64,000 nucleotides of DNA from Achromobacter sp. UMC71. GTDB lineage: Bacteria > Pseudomonadota > Gammaproteobacteria > Burkholderiales > Burkholderiaceae_B. Of the stretch, positions 34,192 through 43,448 are shown in pieces; the stretch's first letter is position 1; the number at the start of each line of letters is the position of its first letter. Below the pieces are notes generated by a model. It ran no database searches, was not told the origin of the DNA, and saw only the letters and a list, made by a program, of their open reading frames with translations. The stretch lies in NCBI RefSeq assembly GCF_014170305.1, contig NZ_LZZT01000006.1:62001-126000 (forward strand). The letters are read 5' to 3'. The position numbers were made by a program, and so were the translations under genes.

Positions 34192-35101
34192 CGACCACTC
34201 CGGACAGGCCTTGGCGCTCGAGCAGCGAATTCAGGTGTTCCCAGCCGTGGAAATCGATGACGATCTGGCCCTTTTCCTTGGCCCCGACTTTGAGCGCCAC
34301 GCGCGTGCCCAGATGGTCTGACAGCGCCTCTTCCAGACGGGTCAGGTCGCGCGATGCACCATTGGCTTTTTTTCGGGGCGACGCCGATGTCTCGGCTTCC
34401 TTCGCGGTCTTGGCCACGAGTTTTTCGGCTTCGCGCACCGACAGGCGGCGCGCAATGATCTGGTTGGCCAGCTGGATCTGCGTGGCGGCATCCACGGCCA
34501 GCAACGCACGGGCATGGCCCATGTCGACGTCGCCGGCCAACAGCATGGTCTGCACCGCGGCGGCCAGGTTCAACAGACGCAGCAGGTTGCTGGTGGCCGA
34601 GCGCGAGCGGCCGATGGCCTGGGCGGCCTGCTCGTGCGTCAGGCCGAACTCATCCAGCAGGCGGCGCACGCCGTGCGCTTCTTCCAGCGGATTCAGGTCT
34701 TCGCGTTGGATGTTTTCGATCAGCGCCATGACAGCCGCGTTTTCATCGGCGACTTCACGCACCAGCACCGGCACTTCTTTCAGCCCGGCGAGCTGCGCCG
34801 CGCGGAAACGGCGCTCGCCCGCGATGATCTCGTAGTGGCCGGGCGCATCGCCCAGCGCGCGCACAAGAATGGGTTGCATGATGCCTTGTGTGCGTATCGA
34901 TTCGGCCAGCTCGCCCAGCGCGCCCTCGTCCATGCGGGTGCGCGGCTGATACTTGCCGGCTCGCATCTTCGAAACAGGCAAGGTGGACGGCAGACCCTCG
35001 GGCTTGGCCGCAGCCTTGCCGATGTTGTCGATGGCGGGCGCATCGGCGCCCAGCAAGGCGTCAAGTCCGCGACCCAAACCCTTGGGTTTCTTGGTGGCCA
35101 T
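34184..35101 (-). CDS. parB: chromosome partitioning protein ParB
   Basis: 305 residues from the ATG at 35101 (MATKKPKGLGRGLDALLG). The CTPase/N-terminal domain carries ERRFRAAQLAG, the helix-turn-helix is around HEQAAQAIGRSRSATSNLLR, and the C-terminal dimerisation domain ends in HGWEHLNSLLERQGL. It binds parS and, with CTP, slides along DNA to build the partition complex. Six strong parS sites lie about 4-5 kb upstream. It follows a GNAT gene that separates it from parA. Confidence 0.98.
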   Translation of the reverse strand: MATKKPKGLGRGLDALLGADAPAIDNIGKAAAKPEGLPSTLPVSKMRAGKYQPRTRMDEGALGELAESIRTQGIMQPILVRALGDAPGHYEIIAGERRFRAAQLAGLKEVPVLVREVADENAAVMALIENIQREDLNPLEEAHGVRRLLDEFGLTHEQAAQAIGRSRSATSNLLRLLNLAAAVQTMLLAGDVDMGHARALLAVDAATQIQLANQIIARRLSVREAEKLVAKTAKEAETSASPRKKANGASRDLTRLEEALSDHLGTRVALKVGAKEKGQIVIDFHGWEHLNSLLERQGLSGVVDA

Positions 35102-35144
35102 AGTTAAATCCTCTTTCCTTCTGTTTTTGTATCCCGAGCCAGGC

Positions 35145-35969
35145 TCAGGCGTCCGCCTGCTCGGCGGGCAGGCGGTACCAATACGCGTAACAGTCTTTGA
35201 AACCGTAGCGGCCGTACAAAGCGCGCGCCGCGGTGTTTTCCGGCTCGACTTGCAAATAGGCCGTGGTGGCGCCGCCATCGGCGCCGCAGACCAACAGATG
35301 TTCAACCAGTTTGGCTGCGTGGCCTTTGCGCCGCTGCCCGGGGTCTGTCACCACATCGAATATCCCAACGACGTCGCCATCGCGCACGGCCATGCCGGCG
35401 GCCACGCAATGTCCGTCGCCGTCCGTGGCGAGCACCGGCAAGATATCCACAGCCAGACCTTCCAGGCGCGCTTGATGCTCGGCGACATGCTCTGCCCGCG
35501 AATCACGCATGCGCCCGACCGCCGCCGCGAATCGGGCAGCGTCCACTGTCTTGAAAAGCAGATCGCCCCGGGCGCCAGGCCTGGGGGCGAGCGGCATGCT
35601 CATGACTCGGGTCTCGCCGGTGAGGATGTAACCACGGGACTCCAGATCGGCATCCAGGGCGAAATCGGGACCGATGGAGGTGATGCGCAGCACCATGGGC
35701 AAACCATGGCGCGCATACAACGTTGAACAATACGCCAGCCGCTCGTCCAAGGGACGTGTGGATAACCCCAGCACATTGATGCTGCGTACCCGTTTGGCGG
35801 ACGACTGCGCAAAACGCACCAGCCAACCGTCGTAAAGCACCTGCGCACGCACCGCCGTGGCGTTGAGCGCGGCCTCTTCCAACCGCACACGCAGCGCATC
35901 GCGCACGTCGGCGGGCGGCGTGCGGGGCAAAGCGTCGTGGGTCGAAGAAAGATGCATTACGGCGGACAT
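35145..35969 (-). CDS. GNAT-family acetyltransferase located between parA and parB
   Basis: 274 residues. The C-terminal GNAT domain shows the acetyl-CoA motif VTDPGQRRKGHAAKLVEHLL and the closing strand NTAARALYGRYGFKD. The N-terminal half is a degenerate second GNAT-like region. It acetylates an unknown primary amine. It starts 9 bases after the parA stop and ends 43 bases before parB, so it is cotranscribed with both, which is unusual and suggests either a housekeeping passenger or a link to chromosome partitioning. Confidence 0.9.
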   Translation of the reverse strand: MSAVMHLSSTHDALPRTPPADVRDALRVRLEEAALNATAVRAQVLYDGWLVRFAQSSAKRVRSINVLGLSTRPLDERLAYCSTLYARHGLPMVLRITSIGPDFALDADLESRGYILTGETRVMSMPLAPRPGARGDLLFKTVDAARFAAAVGRMRDSRAEHVAEHQARLEGLAVDILPVLATDGDGHCVAAGMAVRDGDVVGIFDVVTDPGQRRKGHAAKLVEHLLVCGADGGATTAYLQVEPENTAARALYGRYGFKDCYAYWYRLPAEQADA

Positions 35970-35978
35970 GCCCGGGCT

Positions 35979-36779
35979 TTACTTGTCGAGCTCGCGAACG
36001 CGCTCGATCATTTCGGCGCCGAAGGCGATATAGGCCTGCGCGCCGCGCGACGCGCGGTCGTAGACCACGCCAGGCATGCCATAGCTGGGCGCCTCGGCCA
36101 GGCGCACATTGCGCGGCACGACGGTCTTGAAAACCTTGTCGCCGAAGTGCGCCTCGAGCTGCGCGGACACCTGCTGCTGCAGGGTCATGCGCGGATCGAA
36201 CATGACGCGCAGCAGACCGATGACGCGCAGGTCGTCATTGATATTGCGATGGACGCGCTTGATCGTGTTGACCAGGTCCGACAACCCTTCCAGCGCGAAG
36301 TATTCACACTGCATCGGGATGATGACACCGTGCGCCGCGGCCAGGCCGTTCAGCGTCAGCAGCGACAAGGTCGGCGGGCAGTCGATCAGGACGAAGTCGT
36401 ATTGGGTCGCGACGGTGTCAATGGCGACCTTGAGCTGACGCTCGCGCTCGTCCATCTGCACCAGGTCGATCTCGGCGCCGGACAGCTCGCGGTTGGCGGG
36501 CAGCACATCGTAGCCGCCCGATTCCGAACGCACGCGCGCCTGCTCGATCGTGGACTCGCCAATCAGCACCTGGTACAGGTTCGACTCGAGCGAGTTCTTA
36601 TCGATGCCACTGCCCATCGTAGCGTTGCCTTGAGGGTCAAGGTCCACCAGCAGCACGCGTTGCTTGTGCGTCGCAAGGCCGGCCGCCAGATTGATGGCGG
36701 TGGTCGTCTTGCCCACACCGCCTTTCTGGTTGGCGATGCAGAAAACGCGGGCGGACGAGCTGGGGGGTAAGTTCTTCAT
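35979..36779 (-). CDS. parA: chromosome partitioning ATPase ParA
   Basis: 266 residues from the ATG at 36779. The deviant Walker A motif KGGVGKT is at residues 19-25, the A' motif is VLLVDLDPQGN, and Walker B is FVLIDCPPTLS. It forms the ATP-dependent gradient that moves ParB-parS complexes apart after replication. Its ATG overlaps the rsmG stop (ATGA). Confidence 0.98.
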   Translation of the reverse strand: MKNLPPSSSARVFCIANQKGGVGKTTTAINLAAGLATHKQRVLLVDLDPQGNATMGSGIDKNSLESNLYQVLIGESTIEQARVRSESGGYDVLPANRELSGAEIDLVQMDERERQLKVAIDTVATQYDFVLIDCPPTLSLLTLNGLAAAHGVIIPMQCEYFALEGLSDLVNTIKRVHRNINDDLRVIGLLRVMFDPRMTLQQQVSAQLEAHFGDKVFKTVVPRNVRLAEAPSYGMPGVVYDRASRGAQAYIAFGAEMIERVRELDK

Positions 36780-37465
36780 AGGGTTCCTTGACTGCGGCGC
36801 ATCCAGATCAGGCAGCGTTCTGCTTGCAGTTCCGGCACCCGGAGCTGCTGAATATGGTCGACTTGCCATTCCCCGCGCGCATGCAACGCTGTGATTTCAT
36901 CCTCGGGGACCTTGCCCTTCATGGCGACGAGGGTACCATCGTTGCGCACGTGCCTGCCCGCGAGCATCGCAAAATCATCTAAGGATGCGAAGGCGCGCGA
37001 CGTCACAATATTGCAGTCGGCGGGGTCCAGCGTTTCGATGCGTGCGTGGCGGGCCTGCAGGTTGGGCAAGGCCAGCGCGCCGCTCATCTGCCGCACGAAT
37101 GCGGTTTTCTTTTCAACGGCGTCGATGCAGGTCACGGACCACTCGGGGCGCATGACCGCCAGGACGACGCCAGGCAGGCCGCCGCCGGATCCGACGTCGT
37201 AGACCTTGGCCTGCGCCCCGGGCTGACCCAGCGCGTCGCTGAAAGGGCCCACGGCGGCCAGGCTGTCGAACAGATGCTGCACCAGCATCTGTTGCGGATC
37301 GCGGATGGCGGTCAGGTTATAGGTCCGGTTCCAGCGCTGCATCTGCGCCAGGTAATCCAGCAGCTTGGCGGCCGCGTCGGCGTCGGCCTGCAGCCCCAGC
37401 TGCTCGAATGCACGGGAGAGACGGCCGGCCATGTCTACGCCGGCCGGGTTGGAATGGGCGCTCAT
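36776..37465 (-). CDS. rsmG: 16S rRNA (guanine-527-N7) methyltransferase
   Basis: 229 residues. The SAM-binding motif [15 protein letters not shown] and the segment [14 protein letters not shown] identify GidB/RsmG. It methylates G527 of 16S rRNA; loss gives low-level streptomycin resistance in other bacteria. It overlaps mnmG upstream and parA downstream by 4 bases each. Confidence 0.98.
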   Translation of the reverse strand: MSAHSNPAGVDMAGRLSRAFEQLGLQADADAAAKLLDYLAQMQRWNRTYNLTAIRDPQQMLVQHLFDSLAAVGPFSDALGQPGAQAKVYDVGSGGGLPGVVLAVMRPEWSVTCIDAVEKKTAFVRQMSGALALPNLQARHARIETLDPADCNIVTSRAFASLDDFAMLAGRHVRNDGTLVAMKGKVPEDEITALHARGEWQVDHIQQLRVPELQAERCLIWMRRSQGTL

Positions 37466-39381
37466 GCGGCTTGCTTGCGCGAGCCGTAATGCAGGCGCTT
37501 GAGGTGAATGAGCAGCAGCGAGATCGCCGCCGGCGTCACGCCCGAGATACGGGCGGCCTGGCCAACGGTCTCGGGCCGATGCGTCTTGAGTTTCTGGCGC
37601 ACTTCAAACGACAGGCTCGTCACGGCGTCGTAATCGACGTCCGCCGGAATCGGCTGCTGTTCATGCGCGATCTGCTTCTGAACTTCGTCCTGCTGGCGAG
37701 CGATGTAGCCGGCGTATTTCACCTGGATCTCCACCTGCTCTGCCAGCACCTCGTCCGCCACCACGCCCGGACCCGCCAGCAGCGTGCCGTCGACATTGCG
37801 GGCAGCCATCAGGGCTTCATAGGAAACATTCGGACGCTTCAGCAGATCTGCTAGTGAGTACTCACGTTCAATCGACTTGCCCAGCAATGGCTCGGCCACT
37901 TCGAGCGGCAGCAACCGCGGATTCACCCACGACGATTTCAGGCGCTCGACTTCCGTGGCGACCGCGTCGCGCTTGCGATTGAATGCATCCCAACGCAGGT
38001 CATCGACGATGCCCAGCTGGCGGCCGATTTCGGTCAAGCGCAGATCCGCGTTGTCTTCGCGCAGGCTCAGCCGGTATTCGGCGCGCGAGGTGAACATGCG
38101 ATAGGGCTCGGTCACGCCGCGCGTTACCAGGTCGTCCACCAACACGCCCAGGTAGGCTTCGTCGCGACGCGGCGTCCACGGCTCACGACCCAGCGATTGC
38201 AGCGCGGCGTTCACGCCGGCCAGCAGACCTTGGGCAGCGGCTTCTTCGTAGCCGGTCGTGCCATTGATCTGCCCCGCGAAGAACAAGCCGGAAATGGCCT
38301 TGGTCTCAAGCGTGCTCTTCAATCCACGTGGATCGAAGTAGTCGTATTCAATCGCGTAGCCGGGGCGCAGGATGTGCGCGTTTTCCAGGCCGGGCAAGGA
38401 ATGAATCAGGTCCAGCTGCACGTCGAACGGCAGGCTGGTCGATACGCCGTTGGGATAGACCTCGTGCGTGTCCAGGCCTTCGGGTTCAAGAAAAACCTGG
38501 TGCGACGTCTTGTCGGCAAAGCGGTGGATCTTGTCTTCAATGGACGGGCAGTAACGCGGCCCCACCCCTTCGATCACACCGCTATACATCGGCGAGCGGT
38601 CCAGCCCGCCGCGGATGATGTCGTGGGTTCGCGCATTGGTGTGCGTGATCCAGCACGGCAACTGCCGCGGGTGCATGGCCACATTGCCCATGTACGAGAA
38701 GACCGGGATCGGATCCAGATCACCCGGTTGTTCTTCCAGGATGCTGTAGTTGATGCTGCGGCCGTCAATGCGAGGCGGCGTGCCGGTTTTCAGCCGACCT
38801 TGGGGCAGTTGCAGTTCCTTCAGGCGCTGGCCCAGGGAAATCGCCGGAGGATCCCCTGCGCGGCCGCCCGAGTAGTTCTGTAGTCCCACGTGAATCAGGC
38901 CGTTGAGGAACGTGCCGGCCGTCAGGACCACGGTCTTGGCACGGAACTTCAACCCGACCTGGGTCACGGCGCCGACCACACGATCACCTTCCACCATCAG
39001 ATCTTCCACCGCCTGCTGGAACAGCCACAGGTTGGGCTGGTTTTCCAGGCGGCCACGGATGGCCTGGCGGTACAACACCCGGTCTGCCTGGGCGCGAGTC
39101 GCGCGCACGGCCGGACCCTTGGAGCCGTTCAAGATGCGGAATTGAATTCCCGCCTCGTCCGTCGCCAAGGCCATGGCGCCGCCCAGGGCGTCCACTTCCT
39201 TGACGAGATGGCCCTTGCCGATCCCGCCGATGGAGGGATTGCAAGACATTTGACCTAGGGTTTCGATGTTGTGGGTCAGCAGCAGCGTCTGGGCGCCAGC
39301 CCGTGCTGCAGCCAGCGCCGCCTCGGTGCCGGCGTGGCCGCCACCAACGACGATGACATCGAATTCGCGGGGATAATCCAT
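37462..39381 (-). CDS. mnmG: tRNA uridine-34 carboxymethylaminomethyl synthesis enzyme MnmG
   Basis: 639 residues from the ATG at 39381 ([18 protein letters not shown]). A longer frame upstream runs into the parS region and is not coding. The FAD-binding motif is [12 protein letters not shown], followed by [15 protein letters not shown]. With MnmE it makes cmnm5U34 in tRNA. No clear Shine-Dalgarno sequence precedes the start. It heads the mnmG-rsmG-parA-GNAT-parB-asparaginase run and borders the parS/DnaA-box region. Confidence 0.98.
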   Translation of the reverse strand: MDYPREFDVIVVGGGHAGTEAALAAARAGAQTLLLTHNIETLGQMSCNPSIGGIGKGHLVKEVDALGGAMALATDEAGIQFRILNGSKGPAVRATRAQADRVLYRQAIRGRLENQPNLWLFQQAVEDLMVEGDRVVGAVTQVGLKFRAKTVVLTAGTFLNGLIHVGLQNYSGGRAGDPPAISLGQRLKELQLPQGRLKTGTPPRIDGRSINYSILEEQPGDLDPIPVFSYMGNVAMHPRQLPCWITHTNARTHDIIRGGLDRSPMYSGVIEGVGPRYCPSIEDKIHRFADKTSHQVFLEPEGLDTHEVYPNGVSTSLPFDVQLDLIHSLPGLENAHILRPGYAIEYDYFDPRGLKSTLETKAISGLFFAGQINGTTGYEEAAAQGLLAGVNAALQSLGREPWTPRRDEAYLGVLVDDLVTRGVTEPYRMFTSRAEYRLSLREDNADLRLTEIGRQLGIVDDLRWDAFNRKRDAVATEVERLKSSWVNPRLLPLEVAEPLLGKSIEREYSLADLLKRPNVSYEALMAARNVDGTLLAGPGVVADEVLAEQVEIQVKYAGYIARQQDEVQKQIAHEQQPIPADVDYDAVTSLSFEVRQKLKTHRPETVGQAARISGVTPAAISLLLIHLKRLHYGSRKQAA

Positions 39382-39432
39382 GATGGGGAGGTAAGAGAGC
39401 GTTCGGTGCTCATTATAGAGGCAGGGGGGGCA

Positions 39433-39448
39433 TGTTTCACGTGAAACA
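39433..39448. promoter_or_regulatory. parS site 1, perfect
   Basis: TGTTTCACGTGAAACA, the exact palindromic ParB-binding consensus. Confidence 0.95.
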
Positions 39449-39558
39449 TGGTTCGGTGCAGCAATGACGTTCCGCAAGCTCCAGGTCCGTATGCAAAAGG
39501 CAACGGGACGGTGGCCCTACCCCGATGAATATGTCGGCATTTGCCGCTGTCGAGTGGA

Positions 39559-39574
39559 TGTTTCACGTGGAACA
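39559..39574 (+). promoter_or_regulatory. parS site 2
   Basis: TGTTTCACGTGGAACA, one base from the palindromic consensus, a common functional variant. Confidence 0.92.
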
Positions 39575-39603
39575 TGCGCGACCATCCCTTCTTGGCATTT
39601 GCA

Positions 39604-39619
39604 TGTTTCACGTGAAACA
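39604..39619. promoter_or_regulatory. parS site 3, perfect
   Basis: TGTTTCACGTGAAACA, exact ParB-binding consensus. Confidence 0.95.
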
Positions 39620-39783
39620 TGCAAACGAACTGTGAGATTGGTGTATCCGAGAGAACGTCCATACCCCTCTCTTATCCCGTTTCTGTCCAATACCGTTCAC
39701 AGACTACCGGCAGACATAGCCGATCTGTGACGACATCACTTACTGGAGGCTCGGCGGACTCCTCGGCGTGTAGGGGACTGCAA

Positions 39784-39799
39784 TGTTTCACGTGAAACA
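39784..39799. promoter_or_regulatory. parS site 4, perfect
   Basis: TGTTTCACGTGAAACA, exact ParB-binding consensus. Confidence 0.95.
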
Positions 39800-39826
39800 T
39801 CGGTCTGGAGACCTGCGGATATGTGA

Positions 39827-39842
39827 ATGTCCACGTGAAACA
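39827..39842. promoter_or_regulatory. degenerate parS half-site
   Basis: Only the right half, CACGTGAAACA, is intact; the left arm lacks one T. Probably weak. Confidence 0.4.
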
Positions 39843-39929
39843 TATGCCTATGCGAATGCTGGCAATAGGCGCCCTGCTTTCGGTACGACACCACCCCTCT
39901 GGATTTGTGGCTTGTCTCACGGCATCTGA

Positions 39930-39945
39930 TGTTTCACGTGGAACA
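39930..39945 (+). promoter_or_regulatory. parS site 5
   Basis: TGTTTCACGTGGAACA, one base from consensus. Confidence 0.92.
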
Positions 39946-40002
39946 TCTCTGTGGAGACAGCTATCACGGTCTCAAATACCTCTTCGATCGATGCCGAACT
40001 CA

Positions 40003-40018
40003 TGTTTCACGTGGAACA
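40003..40018 (+). promoter_or_regulatory. parS site 6
   Basis: TGTTTCACGTGGAACA, one base from consensus. Confidence 0.92.
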
Positions 40019-40194
40019 TATCGATCGAGCGTACCCCGACATGACAGACCGAACGGCATTCTGATTCCCTACTTGCCTTGATCTAAGCACGACATAGCGG
40101 TGCTGCGAGCGGCGGATGGTTCTTCCACAACCAACATAAAAACAACTTTTCAGCACCCTACCCTACCCCTTACCCAAAAAAAACGAAATTTGTT

Positions 40195-40210
40195 GGTTTC
40201 ACGTGAAACG
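40195..40210. promoter_or_regulatory. near-consensus parS
   Basis: GGTTTCACGTGAAACG: the inner 14 bases are a perfect palindrome and only the two outermost bases differ from consensus. Confidence 0.6.
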
Positions 40211-40588
40211 TCGGTGCTGCCAATTCGAACCATCTCGTCCAATTCACGAAAAAATCACGATCCTCACGGAAGTTTGCAGCGAGCGAGCCGTCGGATTGAA
40301 TGTCTCCGGTCATTCGGTTGAAACATATAGCCCGCGACACCCAGCCTCCTAGACCCGCTCCATCCATCAGGAATATGGCGAGACGCGCGCATGGAGAGAG
40401 TGCCATTTCAATGCGTCCCCGCAATTCGCCGGCTACCCCTAACGCGAGAGCATTCCAACGGGCACCAAAATCCCGGCATTCTGCCAGCAGTAACTGCATC
40501 CCATCGCGCCGCACCGCCGAACACCTCGGATCCGAACACATCGATTTATCAACAACCTCAGCCGCAACCCCGGGGCGCGTGGAGAGTC

Positions 40589-40604
40589 CGTTTCACGTGG
40601 AACA
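40589..40604 (+). promoter_or_regulatory. near-consensus parS
   Basis: CGTTTCACGTGGAACA, two bases from the palindromic consensus; it lies next to a DnaA-like motif at 40609-40617. Confidence 0.6.
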
Positions 40605-40845
40605 ACTTTGGGGATAACTTGAAGGACAGCAAGCCAGACGCTGGCGAAAACACCTTTGCTTCCGCACGTTCAAGAGCGGGTGAAGCCAATTACCCAGATT
40701 CAGGAAAATGCCCAAATTGGCAACGTCTACATAGAGAAATCAGGATCGGACGGCGTGACATGCCAGTCCTGGGATGCGCGCCGTCGGCCCGGCGTCGCGA
40801 CCGCAACCGAACGAACTCCAGCAGTCGAACATCGGTGGAAAAAAG

Positions 40846-40854
40846 TGTGGATAA
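40846..40854 (-). promoter_or_regulatory. DnaA box, perfect
   Basis: TTATCCACA on the minus strand, the strict consensus for DnaA binding. Confidence 0.75.
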
Positions 40855-41176
40855 GTCGCCGCTATCGATTCAATAAGCTTTCTTAAAGCTGGATTCGGCC
40901 GTCACTGAAATCATCCGCCCGCGCCTCCGGCGCATATCTCTAGAAATCACGGATGCAACGCCCACCCCTGGGAACTTCGATGTGATCAAAAAGTCCAATC
41001 GCGGCTTAATTGCCAGCTCAAGTGGACGCGGCACTTATCCCCAAGGTTATCCAGGTCGAGATCACGTCCGCCCCTTGTGCACAAGTCGCCGCGAACCGTT
41101 TGATCCAACAATCATCTTGCCTGCCCCACAAAGCCAACGCCATCATCCTTTTGGCGGAGTCGACGCGTACAAAGGT

Positions 41177-41185
41177 TGTGGAAAA
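41177..41185 (-). promoter_or_regulatory. DnaA box
   Basis: TTTTCCACA on the minus strand, matching TTWTNCACA. Weaker neighbours are TTATCCCCA at 41035-41043 (plus) and at 40609-40617 (minus), and CTATCCACA at 41320-41328 (plus). Confidence 0.6.
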
Positions 41186-41215
41186 GTCGCGGAGTCCAAA
41201 TCTTGCGAGAATCTC

Positions 41216-41231
41216 GCTTTCACGTGAAATC
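41216..41231. promoter_or_regulatory. weak parS-like site
   Basis: Core TTTCACGTGAAA is intact, but both outer arms diverge from consensus. Confidence 0.3.
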
Positions 41232-41367
41232 GACAATGGCCGCATCATGGCCTCAGCGGCCGGGAATGGAAGACGTTTGAAAGCGCAACCAGAGCCATCC
41301 CGGATGGCTTTCCCCATTTCTATCCACAGGTTGAGCACCCTCCATTCGAACATTCAAGGCGTAATTC

Positions 41368-41376
41368 TGTGCATAA
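41368..41376 (-). promoter_or_regulatory. DnaA box
   Basis: TTATGCACA on the minus strand, matching TTWTNCACA. Confidence 0.6.
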
Positions 41377-41687
41377 CCGGGATGGGGATATCTTTGTGAA
41401 CAACCGCGTCCCCGACGCGCTGAAAAGTACTCAGCGTCTGGAGAAAATCGCATAAGAATCTCCAGCGACGGCAAGAAAACTGGCCAGCCGAAATGACGTA
41501 ACCACATGGTTTCCCTAGGGAAAAGCCATGTTTTTCATGAAACACCAGGTCGTCAGCCTGCCGCCAGCGACGGCAAGCCAAACGCCGTGAATTCGATTCC
41601 GAACGCATCGAAAAATGTGCAAAACCGGGATTTCAAAACCAAGGTTGCTTCATTACTGAGCAACCAGATACACATGCCCAAAAATAA

Positions 41688-41696
41688 TTATCCACA
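41688..41696 (+). promoter_or_regulatory. DnaA box, perfect, beside an AT-rich stretch
   Basis: TTATCCACA on the plus strand, followed by TTATCCAAG (41700-41708) and by the inverted repeat GTTAGT-AATC-ACTAAC (41721-41736). Confidence 0.75.
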
Positions 41697-41780
41697 AACT
41701 TATCCAAGGTTAGAGGATATGTTAGTAATCACTAACTTTGGGTAATCGGTGGAAGAAAATCGTCGCCTGGCCGGAATGAA

Positions 41781-41815
41781 ACAACGCCCCAGACCGTGAG
41801 GTTCTGGGGCGTTGT
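41781..41815 (-). terminator. terminator of the cold-shock gene
   Basis: A perfect 13-bp stem (41781-41793 with 41803-41815) and a 9-nt loop, 44 bases past the stop codon, followed on the minus strand by TTTC. Confidence 0.85.
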
Positions 41816-41858
41816 AGCCAGGTTCAACCTGGCGGACGGGAAATTGGGATTTCCCGAT

Positions 41859-42065
41859 TTAGAGCGGGCGAATTTCGGCCGCTTGAGGTCCTTTCGGACC
41901 ATCCTTGACTTCGAATTCGACTTCCTGCCCTTCGTTCAGGCTGCGATAGCCGCGGCCCTGGATGGCGGAAAAGTGTGCGAAAACATCGGTACCGCCGGTG
42001 TCCGGCGTAATGAAACCGTAACCCTTGTCAGCGTTGAACCACTTAACTTTGCCCTTCTGAGCCAT
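41859..42065 (-). CDS. cold-shock domain protein
   Basis: 68 residues, one complete cold-shock domain. RNP1 is KGYGFITP and RNP2 is VFAHFSAI. It binds single-stranded nucleic acid and acts as an RNA chaperone. Whether it is cold-induced cannot be told from the protein, but the upstream gap of more than 200 bp leaves room for a long structured leader of the CspA kind. Confidence 0.97.
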   Translation of the reverse strand: MAQKGKVKWFNADKGYGFITPDTGGTDVFAHFSAIQGRGYRSLNEGQEVEFEVKDGPKGPQAAEIRPL

Positions 42066-42299
42066 TTTCCTAGCGTCCTGTAATTAACTCGAAATGCAAT
42101 GAATCAAGGACGCCGTGAGAACTGAACGACCGGTAGGGATACCTGCGTTGCTGCTGCGTTCTCGCATGCCGCAAAAGCAGCAGAACGAGTCCGCGCGCTG
42201 CTTGAATCAACTGCGGAATCAGCATACTCATCCGACATTACAGACTCATATAGTTGTTTACCCCAATGTCGTATTTTTCTGACTGGAAGCTCAATACCG
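42066..42299 (-). promoter_or_regulatory. upstream region of the cold-shock gene
   Basis: 234 bp without a gene. On the minus strand TGTAAT, 18 bases after TTGGGG near 42240-42272, is a weak promoter candidate that would give a leader of about 170 nt. No further element is certain. Confidence 0.3.
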
Positions 42300-43358
42300 T
42301 CATGCGGAATTAGCCTGCCTCCGCGCCAGAAATGTGTACATCGGCCCGGTCACGATCACCACGAAAACCATGCGCGTCACATGAAAGGCCGTGACCACCG
42401 GAACGCCCAGCTGCAGCACCTTTGCCGTGATCGCCATCTCTGCGATGCCGCCCGGCGTCGTGCCCAGGATCAGCGTCGGAATAGGCGCCGCCGACCATAG
42501 CGACAACAGCGCGCCCAGGCCGAATGCCAGAGCCAGTGCAATCACCGTGAACACCGCCACGGCAGCGATGAATCGCGGCGCCGCACGGAAGAAATCCGGC
42601 CGGTAGCGGTCGCCCAGCGACCACCCTATAAACAACTGGCCTATCTTCGGCACGAAGTCCGGCAACGCCGATAGCTCGATACTGTTGCTGGTCAGGAGCA
42701 TGGCCACCAGCATCGGCCCCAACACCCACGGATTGGGCAGCCGCAGCTTCATGAAGAACAAGCCACCGATACAGGTCAAGCCCACCAACGCCGCGAGGCC
42801 TGCGCCATGCACGGTGCGAGGCCCCGGCACGGTTGGATCGATACCCGCCACGCCCCACCATTGGAAAATGAAAGGTACCGTCAATACCACCATCAGCACG
42901 CGCACGCTGTGCGCGGTGGCGACGCGGTCGATGCGCGCGCCATGGCGCTCCGCCAGGCTGGCCATCTCGCTGGCGCCACCCATGGCGCTCGAGAACCATG
43001 CGGTCTTGAAATCGGCATCGGTGCAACGCCGCAGGATGGCGGTGCCGATGAACGCCAGCCCCAACGCGAAAAGCATGCCAACGATGATCGGCCCGGCGTT
43101 GGAGCCGATGTGCCCGATCACCTGCGGCGTGAAGTACAGGCCCAGCGACGTGCCGATGACCCATTGCCCCGCGTTGCGTGCGGGCCTGGGACATACCGTA
43201 CGCAGGCCGCCAATCCGCACCGCCGCCGTCAGCAGTAGCGCCCCCAGCATCCAGGGCAGCGGGATATGCGCCCATACCGCCAGCAATGCTCCCGCCAACG
43301 CGATCAGCAAACCGCCGAAGACCCTCAACAACATGTTCTGCACCACGACACCGTCCAC
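42300..43358 (-). CDS. AbrB-family membrane protein
   Basis: 352 residues from a GTG at 43358; a start at the ATG at 43334 is also possible. About 9-10 hydrophobic helices are arranged as two repeats, each with a conserved glycine-rich segment (WVIGTSLGLYFTPQVIGHIG and IGQLFIGWSLGDRY). It belongs to the AbrB duplicated-domain membrane family, often misnamed ammonia monooxygenase or regulator. Function is unknown; transport is likely from the topology. Confidence 0.82.
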   Translation of the reverse strand: MDGVVVQNMLLRVFGGLLIALAGALLAVWAHIPLPWMLGALLLTAAVRIGGLRTVCPRPARNAGQWVIGTSLGLYFTPQVIGHIGSNAGPIIVGMLFALGLAFIGTAILRRCTDADFKTAWFSSAMGGASEMASLAERHGARIDRVATAHSVRVLMVVLTVPFIFQWWGVAGIDPTVPGPRTVHGAGLAALVGLTCIGGLFFMKLRLPNPWVLGPMLVAMLLTSNSIELSALPDFVPKIGQLFIGWSLGDRYRPDFFRAAPRFIAAVAVFTVIALALAFGLGALLSLWSAAPIPTLILGTTPGGIAEMAITAKVLQLGVPVVTAFHVTRMVFVVIVTGPMYTFLARRQANSA

Positions 43359-43448
43359 GCCATAAGCTCATGAGAAACCGGAATTATGAGTTAGTGGGAT
43401 ACTTACGAAAACTCTCGTGCATACCTAGTGTTCACCTTCGCGTCCACC

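Larger units (their letters stand above)
39382..41858. other. 2.5-kb gene-free region with parS centromere and DnaA boxes
   Basis: No protein gene is supportable here: the open frames are short and unlike known proteins. The left third (39433-40018) holds six strong parS sites. The right half (40600-41710) holds DnaA-box-like motifs on both strands, four of which match TTWTNCACA exactly. Local AT-rich patches lie at 40130-40200 and 41680-41740. The whole acts as the centromere and possibly as a DnaA-binding regulatory region. Confidence 0.8.

Noticed and set aside
40170-40541. 123-codon open frame in the parS/DnaA-box region
   Set aside because: No recognisable domain or convincing ribosome-binding site, and it covers a parS-like site.
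41529-41544. parS-like sequence TGTTTTTCATGAAACA
   Set aside because: The arms resemble parS but the invariant CACGTG core is replaced, so ParB binding is unlikely.
39382-41858. Remnant of a mobile element in the 2.5-kb gene-free region
   Set aside because: No transposase fragment, terminal inverted repeat or target duplication seen; the repeated motifs are parS and DnaA sites.
42310-43371. 353-codon open frame beside the AbrB-type gene
   Set aside because: Alternative frame of the same strand with Arg/Gly/Ala-rich, non-hydrophobic product; the other frame gives a clear membrane protein.
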